Shown here piece by piece: positions 1 through 13,029 of a stretch of 64,000 nt of DNA. The stretch is from positions 55,208,001 through 55,272,000 of the forward strand of contig CM073596.1 of the NCBI GenBank assembly GCA_037074705.1, in the 5' to 3' direction. The position numbers and the translations under genes are program-made. This DNA comes from Zhengitettix transpicula. Lineage: Eukaryota > Arthropoda > Insecta > Orthoptera > Tetrigidae. The notes under the pieces were generated by a model. That model searched no databases. It was not told where the DNA came from and saw only the letters and a program-made list of their open reading frames with translations. Position 1 is the stretch's first letter, and every line of letters begins with the position of its first letter.

Positions 1-1341
1 TGACCACTCTTTATGTTAGATCGGCGATTTAAAAGAATCAGGGTTTATATTGCAATTGATCTAATGTAAACAATGCTATGTCATATGCTAAATAAAGTAA
101 TTTAATTTTAAGGGTATAATTAATAATTATAGGGCACTATTATAATTTCTGTCCAACCGTAATAGACTAATGTGGAATAATTTTTATATGTAAAAAAAAG
201 GTAAACTAAACCGGGTCAAATAAGGTACAAGCATGAGGACATTATACTTAAAAAATAAACCATCATGTTAATAAAAAATAATATATATATTGTAATATAC
301 AGTTAAGAAGGACATGAATTTTGTTCGTATTTCATCCGATTTGTTTACCAACTCAGACTGGGGATTCTTGAGTGGTTTGTAAAAAAATAATAATAATAAT
401 TAAATGATGGATAAGTGGCTTTTAGAGAAGGGGAGGACTATAATTGGACGTTTAGCGGCTTAGAGCTAATGGTATTGACAGACATCTGGTCGGAACCCTA
501 AATGCATGATGACAGAAGTTTTATGGACATACAATTTTATTAAAAGGAAATATTTATTTTAATTGTATTGAGTGGCACTCGGAGCGTGAGAAAGGCAACA
601 GCTGATGTTGTTTGGCGAACGTGGAAACTCAGAAACTGTGAAAACAAGGGAATATTCTGGAGAGGGGAGAGCAGATAAAAGACGAGTTGGACAGGAGCAG
701 GCAGACAGTTGGGAGAGAGCGTTGGTGGAGGTCCGCAGGGCCAAGTTAAGGGGGCCGAGACAATTTTATTTATTCATTCAAGAGGCAGTTTTAGAGTCGT
801 CAGGAGAGATCATCGGATGGTAGGCCAAGCTAGGTGGCCGAGAGTAATCAGTTGGACAGCAGTCATCAGCAGTCGGTAGGAGTTTCGTCGTGGAAATCTG
901 TCTGCCAGCAGAGTTTGTTGTTTGGAGGAATTCGTCGTGAGGGTGACATCATCAAGAAGAGGTGGGTGTGAAAGCAGAGTGTGAGCGCAAACTGAGGCTC
1001 TTTATGCCCATATGAAGAGTGTGTGTTGGTATGCGCGAAGATCCAAATTGCATGGACCAGTGAGATTGTAAGTTTATTTTTTTCTGTATTCATTATGTAA
1101 ATTGTTAAATAAGGGTAAAGGGTCAGATTTCGTTTTATTTAGTTTTTCATTTATTTTAACTGCAGTGTTTAATTGTAAATTTTGTGTTCCGTTTCCTTAC
1201 CAACCCAGTACAGACCCTGGGGGTACAGAGTCTGATTTATTAAAATGTATTCTAGATTAATAAAATTGTTTTGTTGATAAAATTTAATAACGTGTTTAAT
1301 ATAATTTCCTATAATCATAAATATCCAAAAAGTGGGGTATT

Positions 1342-1344
<3 letters not shown>

Positions 1345-1382
<38 letters not shown>
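1345..1382. repeat. (AT)n microsatellite
   Basis: 38 bp of uninterrupted AT dinucleotides just after an LTR-like end. Confidence 0.95.
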
Positions 1383-1388
<6 letters not shown>

Positions 1389-1398
1389 GATGGAGTAT

Positions 1399-1493
1399 TT
1401 AATTTTTAATTAGCCAAAGGGTTATATTACGAAAAGTCATTATTTGTTAATTTGTTTGTAGAGGTTTTTAAAATAATATTTAACCTAATTGGT
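1399..1493 (+). repeat. Direct repeat with 2299-2393, copy 1
   Basis: Shares AAAGGGTTATATTACGA, CATTATTTGTTAATTTG and AACCTAATTGG with the second copy 900 bp downstream. It may be an old LTR or a short dispersed repeat. Confidence 0.65.
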
Positions 1494-2298
1494 AGCATTA
1501 TTTGTTTACGTGGTGGTCAGGGTGAATTTTGAATGGCGGGATTATTTTTTAATCATATTACGAGAGTCGCGGGTTGCCGGGACTGATGTGTTATTTCGTG
1601 CACAGTTACTGTTCTGAACATTCATCAAGTTTGATAAACTTCCTTCAATACAGTAGTAACGGTGTAAGTAATTTCGAAACTTGACCTTGAATATTTGAAA
1701 TTACATTCCCAAAACATTGAATCGCATAGTTCTATTTATTGCGTCCGTCCGTTGCGCTATAAAGTACCGCCCATTTGATGAATCTAGATCATCGATTGGA
1801 AAGCTGATCACGAATATAACTTCATTACATTCGTTACTCACGACAAATTGTGTTTCAATGCAGAAAGCCCCGTCGGCCAATTCCTCTCGTTCTAATAGAA
1901 ACGAGTATAATTAAGTTTGCAAACTATCTCTCCCCTCTCGCGGTTCCTCTGTCGGAATAGTTTATAATAGGTTTTCCAATTTCCTCCGTCATCAAAACTC
2001 AAGTACGTCGACTTTTTTTTGAACCGAATTGGTTAGGTATAATTATATAATATAGTTTTGTCCTTTTTTTTAACTCAAACACTTCGTTTCTTTTTCTACA
2101 GAATCGCTAAAATTCTTAATTTCATGTATTTGGTGCTAAAGTTTTTAATTACGAGCTCCAAAAAAATGCTTAAAAGCTTATTGAGTCGGAAGAATAATAA
2201 AAAAAATAGCCAGAACTATGAAAATACTTTAATATATACTGTTTCCTGTTAACATCACTTCTCCTGTGCTTCTAAAACTATAGTCAGCGCCGTGTTCC

Positions 2299-2393
2299 TT
2301 TTATTTTTAGTATCAAAAGGGTTATATTACGAGAAGCCATTATTTGTTAATTTGGTTGTAAAGCCTTTTAAAATATTATTAAACCTAATTGGG
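2299..2393 (+). repeat. Direct repeat with 1399-1493, copy 2
   Basis: Copy 2 of the 900-bp-spaced direct repeat. Similarity fades into TTATTCGTTGAGCAG beyond 2393. Confidence 0.65.
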
Positions 2394-3189
2394 TTATTCG
2401 TTGAGCAGTGCGCAGCCAAACAGTTTCAGTACGCGTCTAGAGCTTGACCGCGTTGTTGTTGTGCCTGAGTGTTTACTCCGAGCACATTTTGGCAACGTCG
2501 GATTTACCTACCTTTTTTTTACTTATAATTTATTATCTGAAATTTTCGAAAAGCGCGGTTGGCACACACGTTGCGACTAAGATTTATATACTTATCATTT
2601 CTTTAATTACCAATTACTGTTATAGTAATAACTTTAGCGTGGTTTTAAATTATATTATTTTTTGTTAAAGTCCAATGTTTGCTTTTTTAACCCTTTTTAT
2701 TTTTAATATTTATTTTATTTCATTGTAATCTTATTTTATACGTATTCTATTTCCGCGTCGGAGGACTAGTGGAATGAATAATAAATCTAAATGACTGGTT
2801 TATTCTAAATAATAAATTGTAAGTAATTCTCTATAAATTAAATTTGTATAATAAATTATCATATTTGTAAGATTTAATAATTTATTTAATTGAAATGTTA
2901 ATTTATAATGTTTTAAATGTTATAATAAATTTTTCTGAGTAGTAGGGCTGAAGTTTTGTTGTTTTTAACATTTATTCATGTTATTCATTAGAAGGTAGGA
3001 CTAATAATTTAATGTTGATGAAGCTATTACCGGTGGTAAGTTCTAGATAACGAAGACCAACTAAAAAGAAAAAAAAGCCTAATACGGGTTGACCGGCGAG
3101 GTCGTGCAGACTTCGAACTGGAACAATTAGCGGAAATCCGAGATCGGTAGGGGTCTAATCCAGGCTTTGAGGAACTCCGCTCTGCCCCT

Positions 3190-3214
3190 CCACACACACA
3201 CACACACACACACA
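3190..3214. repeat. (CA)n microsatellite
   Basis: About 12 CA units. It explains the cysteine-valine-rich antisense reading frame seen here. Confidence 0.9.
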
Positions 3215-4026
3215 GTGGTTTTCGTTTTTGTGTCCGCTTCTGGGCGGACAACCGGTCGCAATTAACTTTTACGGAAAGTTCCCGAGGCGAGTGTGGATGC
3301 TTGAAGCGGAACTATGCCCGGGGTATTTGGGGGCGGGTAGCACGATAAATGTTTTTTTTTATCGTTATTGACGGAAAAGTTACATGTCCTCATTATATTA
3401 ATCACTGCTCCTGGATTAATTTTGAGCATGTACAGTGACCTGGTTACAACTGGAAAACTGCGTCTCTAGTTCGCGGGAGGAAACGGAACATTCTGGATTA
3501 AACTTCAACTTGAAACAAAAATTAAAAATACGTCATGTATGTCCTAGTAGTAATTTCAGTGACGTAATTATTTCCCGGAAAATCAGAATTTTTTTTTTAG
3601 GGTGTACCGTGTTATCCATATTTCAGAACCTCGACGCAGCCGTGGCCCCATCGTGCAGAAGAAATGGACGATCCTACTTTATTATTATGAATATATTAAA
3701 ATTGCAAGTCTTCATAAAGAAACATCTGAGGAACTACAGAAAAATTATTTTCGATTGTAATTGAATTAATATTTCCCTAACTTTGTTTTTCGTGATACAA
3801 GCATCAATGTTGTGATCTCCTAATAAAAACTTGACAATTGAAGAAACGTAATTAAGTCAATTTTATTCTTACGCGAGCTTTTGTCGGTTCACATTGAATA
3901 AATTTTTTTCTTCAAGGTAACTTACGTTCTAGACGTACATTATATCGTCTCTAATATTTTTTTCTCGCAATTAATGTTTAGATAATATTTTTCAAATAAT
4001 TTTCCGTTCTGCTTACCCTCATGTGA

Positions 4027-4585
4027 GGTCTGCGAGGGCTATTCTCTCGCAGGCAATACCTGCGAGGGATGTTCTCACGCAGGCAGAACCTTTTAGGGGA
4101 GATACGAAGGGGCTGCCTTTGGGTATGCCTTTTCCTCTCCGTTTTTGAACTAAGGTTCCCACAAGCCGAGGCACCTCGGCCTATTTTGAGAGGTGTATGT
4201 TCCGGGGACACAGACCTTGGGCATACGGTAAGAGTTGTTCGCTATTCCCATTGGAATAGTCGGCCAGCTGCCTTCTAAACTGGTCGAGGCACGGAGAAGG
4301 GAATGCTGCGTCCCCACAGAAAACTCCTCTCCCGCTATCGGAAGGGCTTGAGACAAGTACCCAATGCCCGACCTACCCGATGCAGGTTTTTCTAAGGTTT
4401 TCCCTCCATTTCTTTAGGCGAATGCCGGGTAGGATCCTTAAAATATAGCCCGGGGGCCCTAGTTAACCCTTGGCTACCTTCCTCTACCCTTCCGCATCCC
4501 TTCTTTCAAATCCATTCCTATGCTATTAAAGGGGAGTTGCCACTATGTGAATTACCCTCATGTACCCTGCTACCCTAAAAAAAAA
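4027..4585 (+). repeat. RepA copy A (near full length)
   Basis: Member of a dispersed non-coding element of about 530 bp. The copy begins with two tandem hairpins of the type CCTGCGAG...CTCGCAGG. It continues through the conserved palindromes GCCGAGGCACCTCGGC and CTATTCC-catt-GGAATAG and ends in a 9-A run. No tRNA, 7SL or 5S head is visible. Copy B follows directly in the same orientation. Confidence 0.9.
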
Positions 4586-4597
4586 TTTCTTCAGTCC

Positions 4598-5097
4598 TAG
4601 GGAGCCTATGAAAGCTTCCTTTGGGTGATGCTTTCTCCTCTCTCTGGTTCTTTGAACTAAGGATCCCACCACAAACCGAGGCACCTTGGCCTGTTTTGAG
4701 AGTTGTGTATGCCGGGGTCAAAGACCTTGGGCATACGGTAAGAGTTGTCCGACTGTTCCTATTGGAAGAGTCGGCCAGCTGCCTCCTAAATGGTCGGGGC
4801 ACGGAGAAGGGAATGCGGCGTCTGCACAGCAAACCCCTCTTCAGCCATAGAATGGGCATGGGACAAGTACCCAATGCCCCACCTACCTGACTCAGGTTTT
4901 TCTAGGGTTTCTCCTGCATCATTTTCATGCGAATTGCCGGGTAGGATCCTTAAACAATAGCCCGGTGGCACTAGTTAACTCTTGGCTTCCTTCCCGTACC
5001 CTTCCGCAATACCCTTTCAAATCCCTTTCTATACTATTAAAGACCAGTTGCCGCCACATGGATAACCCTCGTGTAGCCTTGTTGCACTAAAAAAAAA
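4598..5097 (+). repeat. RepA copy B
   Basis: Diverged copy in tandem with copy A. Both copies end in an A-run followed by similar short sequence (TTTCTTCAGTC after A, TTCTCTTCACTG after B). This suggests a second insertion at, or duplication of, the same target. Confidence 0.85.
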
Positions 5098-6251
5098 TTC
5101 TCTTCACTGACATATAGCCGTTATGTAACAGATTTGCTGCATAAATGGGCAGGTTGGAAATGAAGCACGTGTGTATTAATTTTTCCAACCACGGCTGACG
5201 ATCCCTGTATTTGCTCTCCACCCACCCAACCACCTCCTGCGGCTTGGACGCATAAATTGTTACTTCGGCCCCGATGAGTTCAGGTGGTTGTTGAAAGGGG
5301 GGAAGGGGCTGTGGTGGGTTTACGACGCCTGTAAACACTTTGGGAGAGGGGACGGCGTCACATATAAAACCTTTATCACGGCCACGGAATTAGAACGCGC
5401 CTGTGTTTTACTGTACGTCGTTATACCTGCTCTCGCTTACGTATCCACCTACCTGCCTCTCTTCCAAAATTCCTCATCAGTTACAACCTCCCAGCTCTTC
5501 CCTGCTTCGTCTCTTCGTAATTTGCAAAGCCTTGTAGAGGGGGGATTCTCGCACTAGTCTCCCTATTTCCACCAATGAAATCTCTCACCCGATGCCACGT
5601 GATATCAGCCTAACAGTTAACACCAACCCCGTGTACAAGAGAGTATAGAATATTAAACAATAGAATAATAATAATAATAACAATCTAATATATATTTGAA
5701 GTTTTGAAATGTCATACCTTTACGCTCATGTAAAATAATCAGAATCTTCTTATAAATGTAATTAAATCCTCATCTGAAATTATTTATTAATCTACCCGTA
5801 ATTTATTTTTCAAATTCTCCAATATGTTTTTTTTTACTCAGAACGTTTTTGTTCCTTATAATATTAAGTCCATTGTCTTATTACTTGTAATTCGCATCAC
5901 TATAGTTGCTAATTAATTTAACATGCCGTCGTAATTAATATTTTGTGAGTTGTATAACTTACTTTGGTGTTTAATTTTTTTCTGTTGTCATTTTCAACCT
6001 TTTTGCGGGATATATAAACAAAAAAAAGGATTTATTTACATTAAAATAAAAATAATACTCCATATTTTCGTTACCCTTCTGCATTCAAATACATTTCGTG
6101 CTCTTTTATGTACAAGGATTAAAGTAATTAAGTCTTCTTCCCTTTAATGTCCGCTACTTTTTTAAATGTAAAACAATAATAAATTTGATAATTTATAAAT
6201 TAATAATAATAAGGGGGGGGGGGGTTTATATCTTTGGATTTGTTTCTAGAG
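5098..6251. other. Gene-free interval
   Basis: A moderately G+C-rich block at 5150-5640 gives way to A+T-rich DNA with a G12 run at 6213-6224. No exon or RNA gene is recognised. Confidence 0.5.
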
Positions 6252-6741
6252 TTTTTTTAGGGCAACAGGCTACATGAGGGTAATCCACGTTGGGCAATTC
6301 CCCTTTAATAGCATAGGAAGGGATTTGAAAAGCGGGATGCAGAAGCGTAGAGGAAGGTAGCCAAGGGTTAACTAGGGCCCCCGGGCTATATTTCAAGGAT
6401 CCTACCCGGCATTCACCTAAAGAAATGCAGGGAAAACCCTAGAAAAACCTGCATTGGGTAGGTCGGGCATTGGGTACTTGTCCCACGCCCTTCCGATAGC
6501 GGGAGAGGATTTTTCTGTGGGGACGCAGCATTCCCTTCTCCGTGCCTCGACCAGTTTAGGAGGCAGCTGGCCGACTATTCCAATGGGAATAGCAACAACT
6601 CTTACCGTATGCCCAAGGTCTGTGACCCCGGAACATACACCTCTCAAAACAGGCCGAGGTGCCTCGGCTTGTGGGAACCTTAGTTCAAAAACGGAGAGGA
6701 AAAGGCATCCCCAAAGGTAGCCCCTTCGTATCTCTCCTAAA
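6252..6741 (-). repeat. RepA copy C
   Basis: Reverse-oriented copy; the 3' A-run appears as T7 at 6252-6258. It lacks the 5' hairpin block and ends at the conserved GGAGAGATACGAAGG segment. Confidence 0.9.
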
Positions 6742-9700
6742 TTATAAATTAATTAACCGTTTTTATTCATTTAATACGCTTACCTCGATATATATATATT
6801 GTAGTAATTGGTAATTAAGGCATTGTTCTAATTGAGAAGTTGAATTGTAGAGGACTCATTATTGGTGGCTATAGCGGACGCCGCAACAAACCGGCAATGC
6901 AAAGAAATTATTGTTGATCGGTCGAGAAGGTTTTACGCGCTCAAAAATTTACGAGACGAACGAACAGTTGGGCAGCGCACAGCAAGTAGAACACAGTAAA
7001 AGAACGAACAGTTGGGCAGTGGACAGCAAGTAGATCACAGTAAAAGAACGAACAGTTGGGCAGTAAACGGCGAGAGGTACAGATTAAAATTCTAATTCAC
7101 GAAAACTTGAACAATCTTTGTCAGTCAGCAGTGAAGACCGAAAGGTGTAATTTAAAGAACGAGAAAGTGTTCCAGTAACCAGTACGCTGTTATATCGAAA
7201 ATGCAGAAACTGAACTATTCTTCAGTCAACAGACAAAACCAATGAGGTGCATTTTCAACAAAAATCCACGAGATCTACAAATCCAGGTTGCAGTAAATCA
7301 TCGAGAATCGACAAATTTATTTTAAACCAACTAACAAACTACACCAATTAGAGTCTGTGAACATTTAGAGTCTGTGAGTACTTGGAATCAGTGATATCCC
7401 CAAAATTGTGCACGAAAAGTTAAAATGAGACCTGGGCTGCCGTAAGTAGAAAGAAAATTTTAAAATCATTGTAAACCGTTTTTAAAAGATAAACGTCAGA
7501 TCGTTCTTTAATTATTCAGATCATTCTTTAATTATTGATAAAATGAAATTGTTTAAACTCAATCTTTTAGCATTATTCCTTCAGCAACAAATTTCGTCTA
7601 TGTTCAGACGCATTGATTCCCATATAAAGTAAATGTAATTTTTGTGATTTTGTTTATATAAATTCTGCCATTATCAAACCCAGTTCAAGACCCTGAGATC
7701 CCAAATATTTTGTAATTTGAATACTTGTTTTAAAATTGTTAATAAATCTTGTTTAATAGTTTTCACGTAATAGTTCTTTTCATTTAAAAACGCCACATAA
7801 TTCACATCTTGAATTATTGTAAAAAAAGATGAAATAAATGTAATATTTTATTAATTATTACAATATATGTTCAAATGGATTGAACCCATGAAGTATAAAA
7901 ATAATTATAGAGTTTATTATAACAAGATAAATGTTTCCACGTAAATGTTCATAGATTCCAATATGAAACGGGTCTTTTTAGTAAAATTAACCGAACTGTA
8001 ACTAGATGTTTGCCACCAGCACTATAGTAAATGTCACAACACCGCCTCCTCAATTTACTATTTTTCCCGTGAATACTTTGACATCTGTATTTTTCTCTCT
8101 GTCGTATATCGTAGTAATTTACGTTGGAATCATTATAAATGTTAAGGTGTTTTTTTTTTCATACCACAGTCACTAATGGCCGTCCCTCTGTCAGGGAGGG
8201 GGTGCGGTGAAACAGCTTATAGAGAGATATTCTGAGGTGACTCCTGAAAGGAGATTAGGGACGTAACTCCGGAAGGGGTTCGTTTCGCGTGAAAAGAAAC
8301 TTAATAGAGTGGACGTAACGCACTTCTTCTATTGGTTGAGGGAGCTGACATCTGTTATATCTAATAATAAGGGGTGGAAGTTGGGGGGGTGAGTAATTGA
8401 GCAGCACATTGCATCTCTCTCGGATTCTTACTTCTCCCTTGAGGACTGAGAACGTAATTGTGTGTGTATATATACGTCAACCCTCCCCTGTCACAAGAGA
8501 GAGGAAACCCCCCTTCATGAGTCAGTAACGTAGTAACATTGGGACGGGGGCGATTCTACCCTCTGACGTGCCATATTTTATTCTCTTTACCCAGGTTCCC
8601 TAAGGGATCCTATGTCCCCCGAAATTGTCTCAGTCCTTTGAAACATATTTATTGATTAAATGAATTTTTTATTCATTAAATTCGCTTCTGACACTCTCTG
8701 GTACACGGCAACCATTAGTTTAGCCTCCCTTGTACTTTTCTTTAGCACTATTTATATTATATATTTATCTGTATTTTGTGGGCGGTAAGTTCCTAATTTT
8801 TGTAAATAATCTGAAGATGATATTTTTTTTTCGATTCGACGTTTGGGGAAATTTTAATACAAACTGATTATTTACTGTGTCATACGATCGACTTTGAAAT
8901 TAAACAACTGTGCAAAATATGCCTATTTATTTGTGCCCGGCTTTTGATAAATTCATAAATCGTAGACCAGTTAAACTATTCTCCCTCAATCCATTCTTCT
9001 TATTTTTCTTTTTTAGAGATGCGATTAGGCTTTGTTTCAGTTATTCTATTTTTTTTGCATATGAAATCAAACATTTCTTCGAGTTTTTCAAGATATTAAT
9101 TATACATTTGTGATTTTACTGTTTATCATAACCTTATATTTGGGTTTTAGAAAATGTGATTTTAAATAATTTATTTAAACCCCATAATAATATAACATTT
9201 ACAAATTCTCATGGCTTTAAATTATAGAAACTCTTTCCACAGAAAATTATTTTTTGTGGCATGTTCACAATTAAATACCAATATTTATTTTTAAATTGTG
9301 GGTGACATGTTGCTGTCCATATAAGGGGGGGGGGGTGGTGAAAATTCTCAACTCGAATGTCAACATTATTCAGTTAACGGTAACTGTGTACAACGATGAC
9401 TTAGTCATAACTACTCTAATACGCCAATAACTTTCTAACGCACTGTCCGTCTGTTAAAAACGTCTCTATAACTGCTTGAATCCTAACTACAAATCATAAT
9501 TTTGTTTATAATTTATTTTATGTCGCATTAACAACTAAAAATACTCCCACCTATCTCCATCTCTTTAATTTGTCACCAAGATTTAGTTCTTCCATCTCCA
9601 ACGATTTTTTTATTGGTCCTATTGTACAACTCCCAAAACTAAGCGCAATATTTCACCCATTCGCACTTATTAAATAAATTGTCCCTCTTAATGCAAGACG

Positions 9701-9747
9701 TTTTAAAAATCACTTTTACCTTTAGCCATTCTGACGTATTTTGGTAG
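6742..9747. other. Gene-free interval with LTR-like features
   Basis: Holds the 44-bp tandem repeat and, at about 7668-7745, an LTR-like end (CCCAGTTCAAGACCCTGAG then TTAATAAATC) resembling 1198-1265. The block at 8150-8620 is G+C-richer with small inverted repeats but shows no gene. G11 lies at 9325-9335. Confidence 0.5.
6961..7074 (+). repeat. 44-bp tandem repeat, about 2.6 units
   Basis: Units start at 6961, 7005 and 7049, each with CGAACAGTTGGGCAG. The first two continue with ACAGCAAGTAG and ACAGTAAAAGAA; the third is partial. Confidence 0.88.
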
Positions 9748-10093
9748 TTTTTTTTTAAAGAGTAACAGGCTACGTGAGGGCAATCCCCTTTAAAAGCACA
9801 GAAAGAGATCTCAAAGGAGGGATTAACTAGGGGCCACCGGTCTGTAGTTTATGGATCCTACCCGGCATTCGCCTGAAAGTGATGCAGGACAAACCCTAGA
9901 AAACCTGCATCAGGTAGGCGGAAGAAGAGGTTGCTGTGGGGTGCGCAGAATTCCCTTCTCCATGTCTCGACCAGTTTAGGAGGCAGCTGGCCGACTATTC
10001 CAATGAGAACAGCGGACAACGCTTACGTATGCCCAAGGTCTGTGACCCCGGAACATACACCTCGTGTTGTTCATAAACGGAGAGAGGAGAAGA
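9748..10093 (-). repeat. RepA copy D (internally deleted)
   Basis: Diverged reverse copy with internal deletions relative to the consensus, including part of the block normally reading GGGCATTGGGTACTTG. It lies directly next to copy E in the same orientation. Confidence 0.8.
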
Positions 10094-10109
10094 CTTTTTT
10101 TAAAATAAA

Positions 10110-10462
10110 TTTTTTAGGGCAGCAGGCTACGTGAGGGTAATCCACGTTGGGCAACTCCCCTTTAGTAGAATAGGAAGGGATTTGAAAGTGGGGATGCAAA
10201 AGGATAGAGGAAGGTAGCCAAGGGTTAATTAGGGCCCCCGGGCTATATTTTAAGGATCCTACCTGGCATTCGCCTAAATAAATGCAGGGAAAACCCTAGA
10301 AAAACCTGCATCAGGTAGGTTGGGCACTGGGTACTTGTCCCACGCCCTTCCGATAGCGGGAGAGGAGTTTGCTGTGGGGACGCAGCATTCCCTTAATACA
10401 TCCCCAATGGTAGCCTTATCCTTATCTCCAGAAAGGTTCACCTGTGAGAGAACCTCGCAGAC
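10110..10462 (-). repeat. RepA copy E (internally deleted)
   Basis: The reverse copy keeps its 3' end from the T-run to the GCAGCATTCCC block. It then jumps to the 5' part near 10400 (ATCCCCAATGGTAGCC) and ends with a degraded 5' hairpin around 10440-10462, so the middle of the element is missing. Confidence 0.8.
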
Positions 10463-12135
10463 TTGACAATTATTTTGGTAGGGTCGGATTGTTTTTCATT
10501 TACGTACTGACCACTTAGAAACAGCTTTAGAGTTCATTGCCCGTTTTAAGAAATATATTTTCTGTTCCCTCTGTCGTCTCAAATAGCATCTTCCTCTACA
10601 TTTGCGCACCCAAATCCTCTTTATATAGAAATCGTTTAGGAAAGAAATGTCGCCATTTAGTCCGCTTTATCTAATCACCTAAAATACTACGGATCAAATG
10701 GAATAATATACTTCCACATACTAGTAGGGACTTGCAAAGAGGATTCGCTGCAGTGAAGTGAAAAAGTTCTTTGGAATGAACAACGGTTTTCGTATAGTGA
10801 TATTTCACAAAATGTAAATTCTTTTTTTTTTTTAAAAAAAAGAACCTTAATTTGTCTTTGTAATGTTGTATGCAATTCGGCAACTGTCAGGCAGAGTAAA
10901 ACAGCTCCGTTGTAATTGAATTCTCAGTAGACAAGGAAACCCCCGGGATCACGAGGGGGTGGAAGAGGGTGCGGGCGGTGAACAAAACATAGACCCTAGT
11001 GATTCGTTTAAATTTATGGAATTCATTGTAGCTCTATTGTGTAGAACACGTACGAGTAAGTGACGGGGACAAACCGGCCAAACCATCCAGTTGTTGTTTT
11101 TTTTTTCCGGGGAGGTTGGAGGGTGTGAGTAGTATTGATTGATATCTCTGGCCTCTGTGTGTTTGTAGGCGGGCCAGCAGACACTGATTGAACCGTTTTG
11201 GTATTTCCTGTACCCTGCCAACTTCCGCCGCTTGGTGGTGTCATTGATTCAGGCTCCACGTTGTTACCGTCGGTTGCGTCGCGTCCGGTCGGATATTAGC
11301 GACCAGAAAACCGCACAGCAGACCGAAGCTGACGGCAATATAAGCTACCAGGTCCGCATTAGCTAATAGCAGGCACGGTGATGGCGCAAGGGTCATTCAC
11401 ACTAGGAATACCAACTTTGTAACAGGAAAATTAAAATAGAATCTAAGAAATTACAATAAATGAATTTTATTTATAATTATACAAAATTATTATGAAAGGG
11501 TACGAAATTTTCTTTTCAAAGGGGAATTATTCGGCTCAATTATGTAGCTAGAATTGACTTTACGTTATCCGTCGAAATTGAAACTTCTTGACCAAATTTA
11601 TTAAATGTCTGAACTGATCCACGAAAATATCGTTGTGACACTGGTGGACGATTCAGGAGAGTCTAAAATCTCGTTCATCTTTCACTGCTCTCCGTCACTA
11701 TTCTCAACTAAAACGTTAACTCCCTCACCTAACTCTCATCATGAACTATCTACAACTATACAGTAACTTTCAAGGTTATTTGCTGTAACTGCTTAATATA
11801 ACTATTCCATTCTGGTTTCCTTCTTATTCCTCTAAACTTAACTACGTTTCTCCCTCTAGCTCATACATACACGTTGACGCATGTATGAAAGGCACAAAAT
11901 CGTCCCAAAACTCCTTTAAATAACCGTGTACTACTTAAATGTTTACGGACTCAGATAATTTCTCCTAAATAAATTCTCCAGATGTAACCGTTGAAGAACT
12001 CCGTTCCGATGGACAACAATTCTCCAGAATAAGTCACAGGCCAATTTCTCTCATCCCGACTGATGTCCTTTTAACGATGCAATGTCCAGTGAGACTCTCG
12101 TTATCGATTCAGATGGTCAGTCTTTTAATTATTAG
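10463..12135. other. Gene-free interval
   Basis: A+T-rich DNA with a more balanced block at 10920-11400. I see no exon, RNA gene or repeat that I can name. Confidence 0.5.
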
Positions 12136-12524
12136 TCCTGTTTTGAGAGGTGTATGTTCCGGGGTCGCAGACCTTGGGCATACGGTAAGATTTGTCCTCT
12201 GTTCACATTGGAACAGTCGGCCACCTGCCTCCTAAACTGTTCAAGTACACGGAGAAGGGAATGTTGCGTCCTCACAGCAAACCCTTCTCCGTCGAAAGGG
12301 CGTGGGACAAGTACCCATTGCCCGACCTACCCGATGCAGGTTTTCTAGGGTTTGTCCTGCATCACTTTTAAGCGAATTTCCTAGTAGGATCCTTAAAATA
12401 CAACCCGAGGGCCCTAGTTAGCCCTTGGCTACCTTCCTCTACCCTTCCGCATCACCCTTTCCAAATCCCTTCCTATGCTATAAGAGGGGAGTTGCCATCA
12501 TGTAGCCTGTTACTCTAAAATAAA
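12136..12524 (+). repeat. RepA copy F (5'-truncated)
   Basis: The copy starts at the CCTGTTTTGAGAGG block and runs to the 3' A-rich end near 12524. 5' truncation with a retained 3' end is typical of reverse-transcribed elements. Confidence 0.85.
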
Positions 12525-12828
12525 TTATATTGAGTTTTTTGAATACTTTACCTTATAACATGTATAATGTACTTAAAATTTTAAATATCTTTTAATAAAA
12601 TAATTACTATCAGATGTAATTAATTCCTGACCCTGTCTAATAATAGTTTGGTATAAATAAATACTCGAGCGACGCTGTGTAATCATGTAGTAAATCAATA
12701 TTTTACAAAATTTATATACATAAATATACGACCTCGAGTCAGAAAATTTATCATGTTTATTAACAAAAATTAATTTTACGACACTTCCTCCTCTTTTAGG
12801 ACCTCTTCAGGTTGGACATTTTAAAAAT

Positions 12829-12916
12829 AATTTTGTATATAACTCATGCATAAAATTAAGAGGCAAGGCAGTAGAACCTTGACTCTAAATTTTATGCATG
12901 AGTTATATACAAAATT
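12829..12916. repeat. Perfect 29-bp inverted repeat (hairpin)
   Basis: Arms 12829-12857 and 12888-12916 are exact reverse complements by eye. The 30-nt loop holds a second short stem, CAAGG/CCTTG. A degraded hammerhead-like motif lies just upstream at about 12779-12812. Confidence 0.85.
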
Positions 12917-13000
12917 AAAAGTTTTAATTTAACGTCCGTTTTGAATTAATAAAACAATTTGAGGACCTTTACAGACAATTTTTATTTATTATATGGCGAC

Positions 13001-13029
13001 GTTTCGAACACTTGTTGTATCTTCTTCAG
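13001..13029 (-). ncRNA. Hammerhead-ribozyme-like core (minus strand)
   Basis: Read on the minus strand it has CTGAAGA, a stem II region, and GAAAC followed by GTC, matching hammerhead core CUGANGA...GAAAC and a GUC cleavage triplet. It is inverted relative to the motif at 13105-13136, about 75 bp away. Stem II pairing here is imperfect. Confidence 0.55.

Larger units (their letters stand above)
1..4026. other. Gene-free A+T-rich interval
   Basis: Contains the 1399/2299 direct repeat, the (AT)n and (CA)n runs and a G+C-richer block at about 540-1080. An LTR-like end lies at about 1198-1345 (ACCCAGTACAGACCCTGGGG, then ATTAATAAAATTG). Short ORFs on both strands lack coding signs. Confidence 0.6.
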
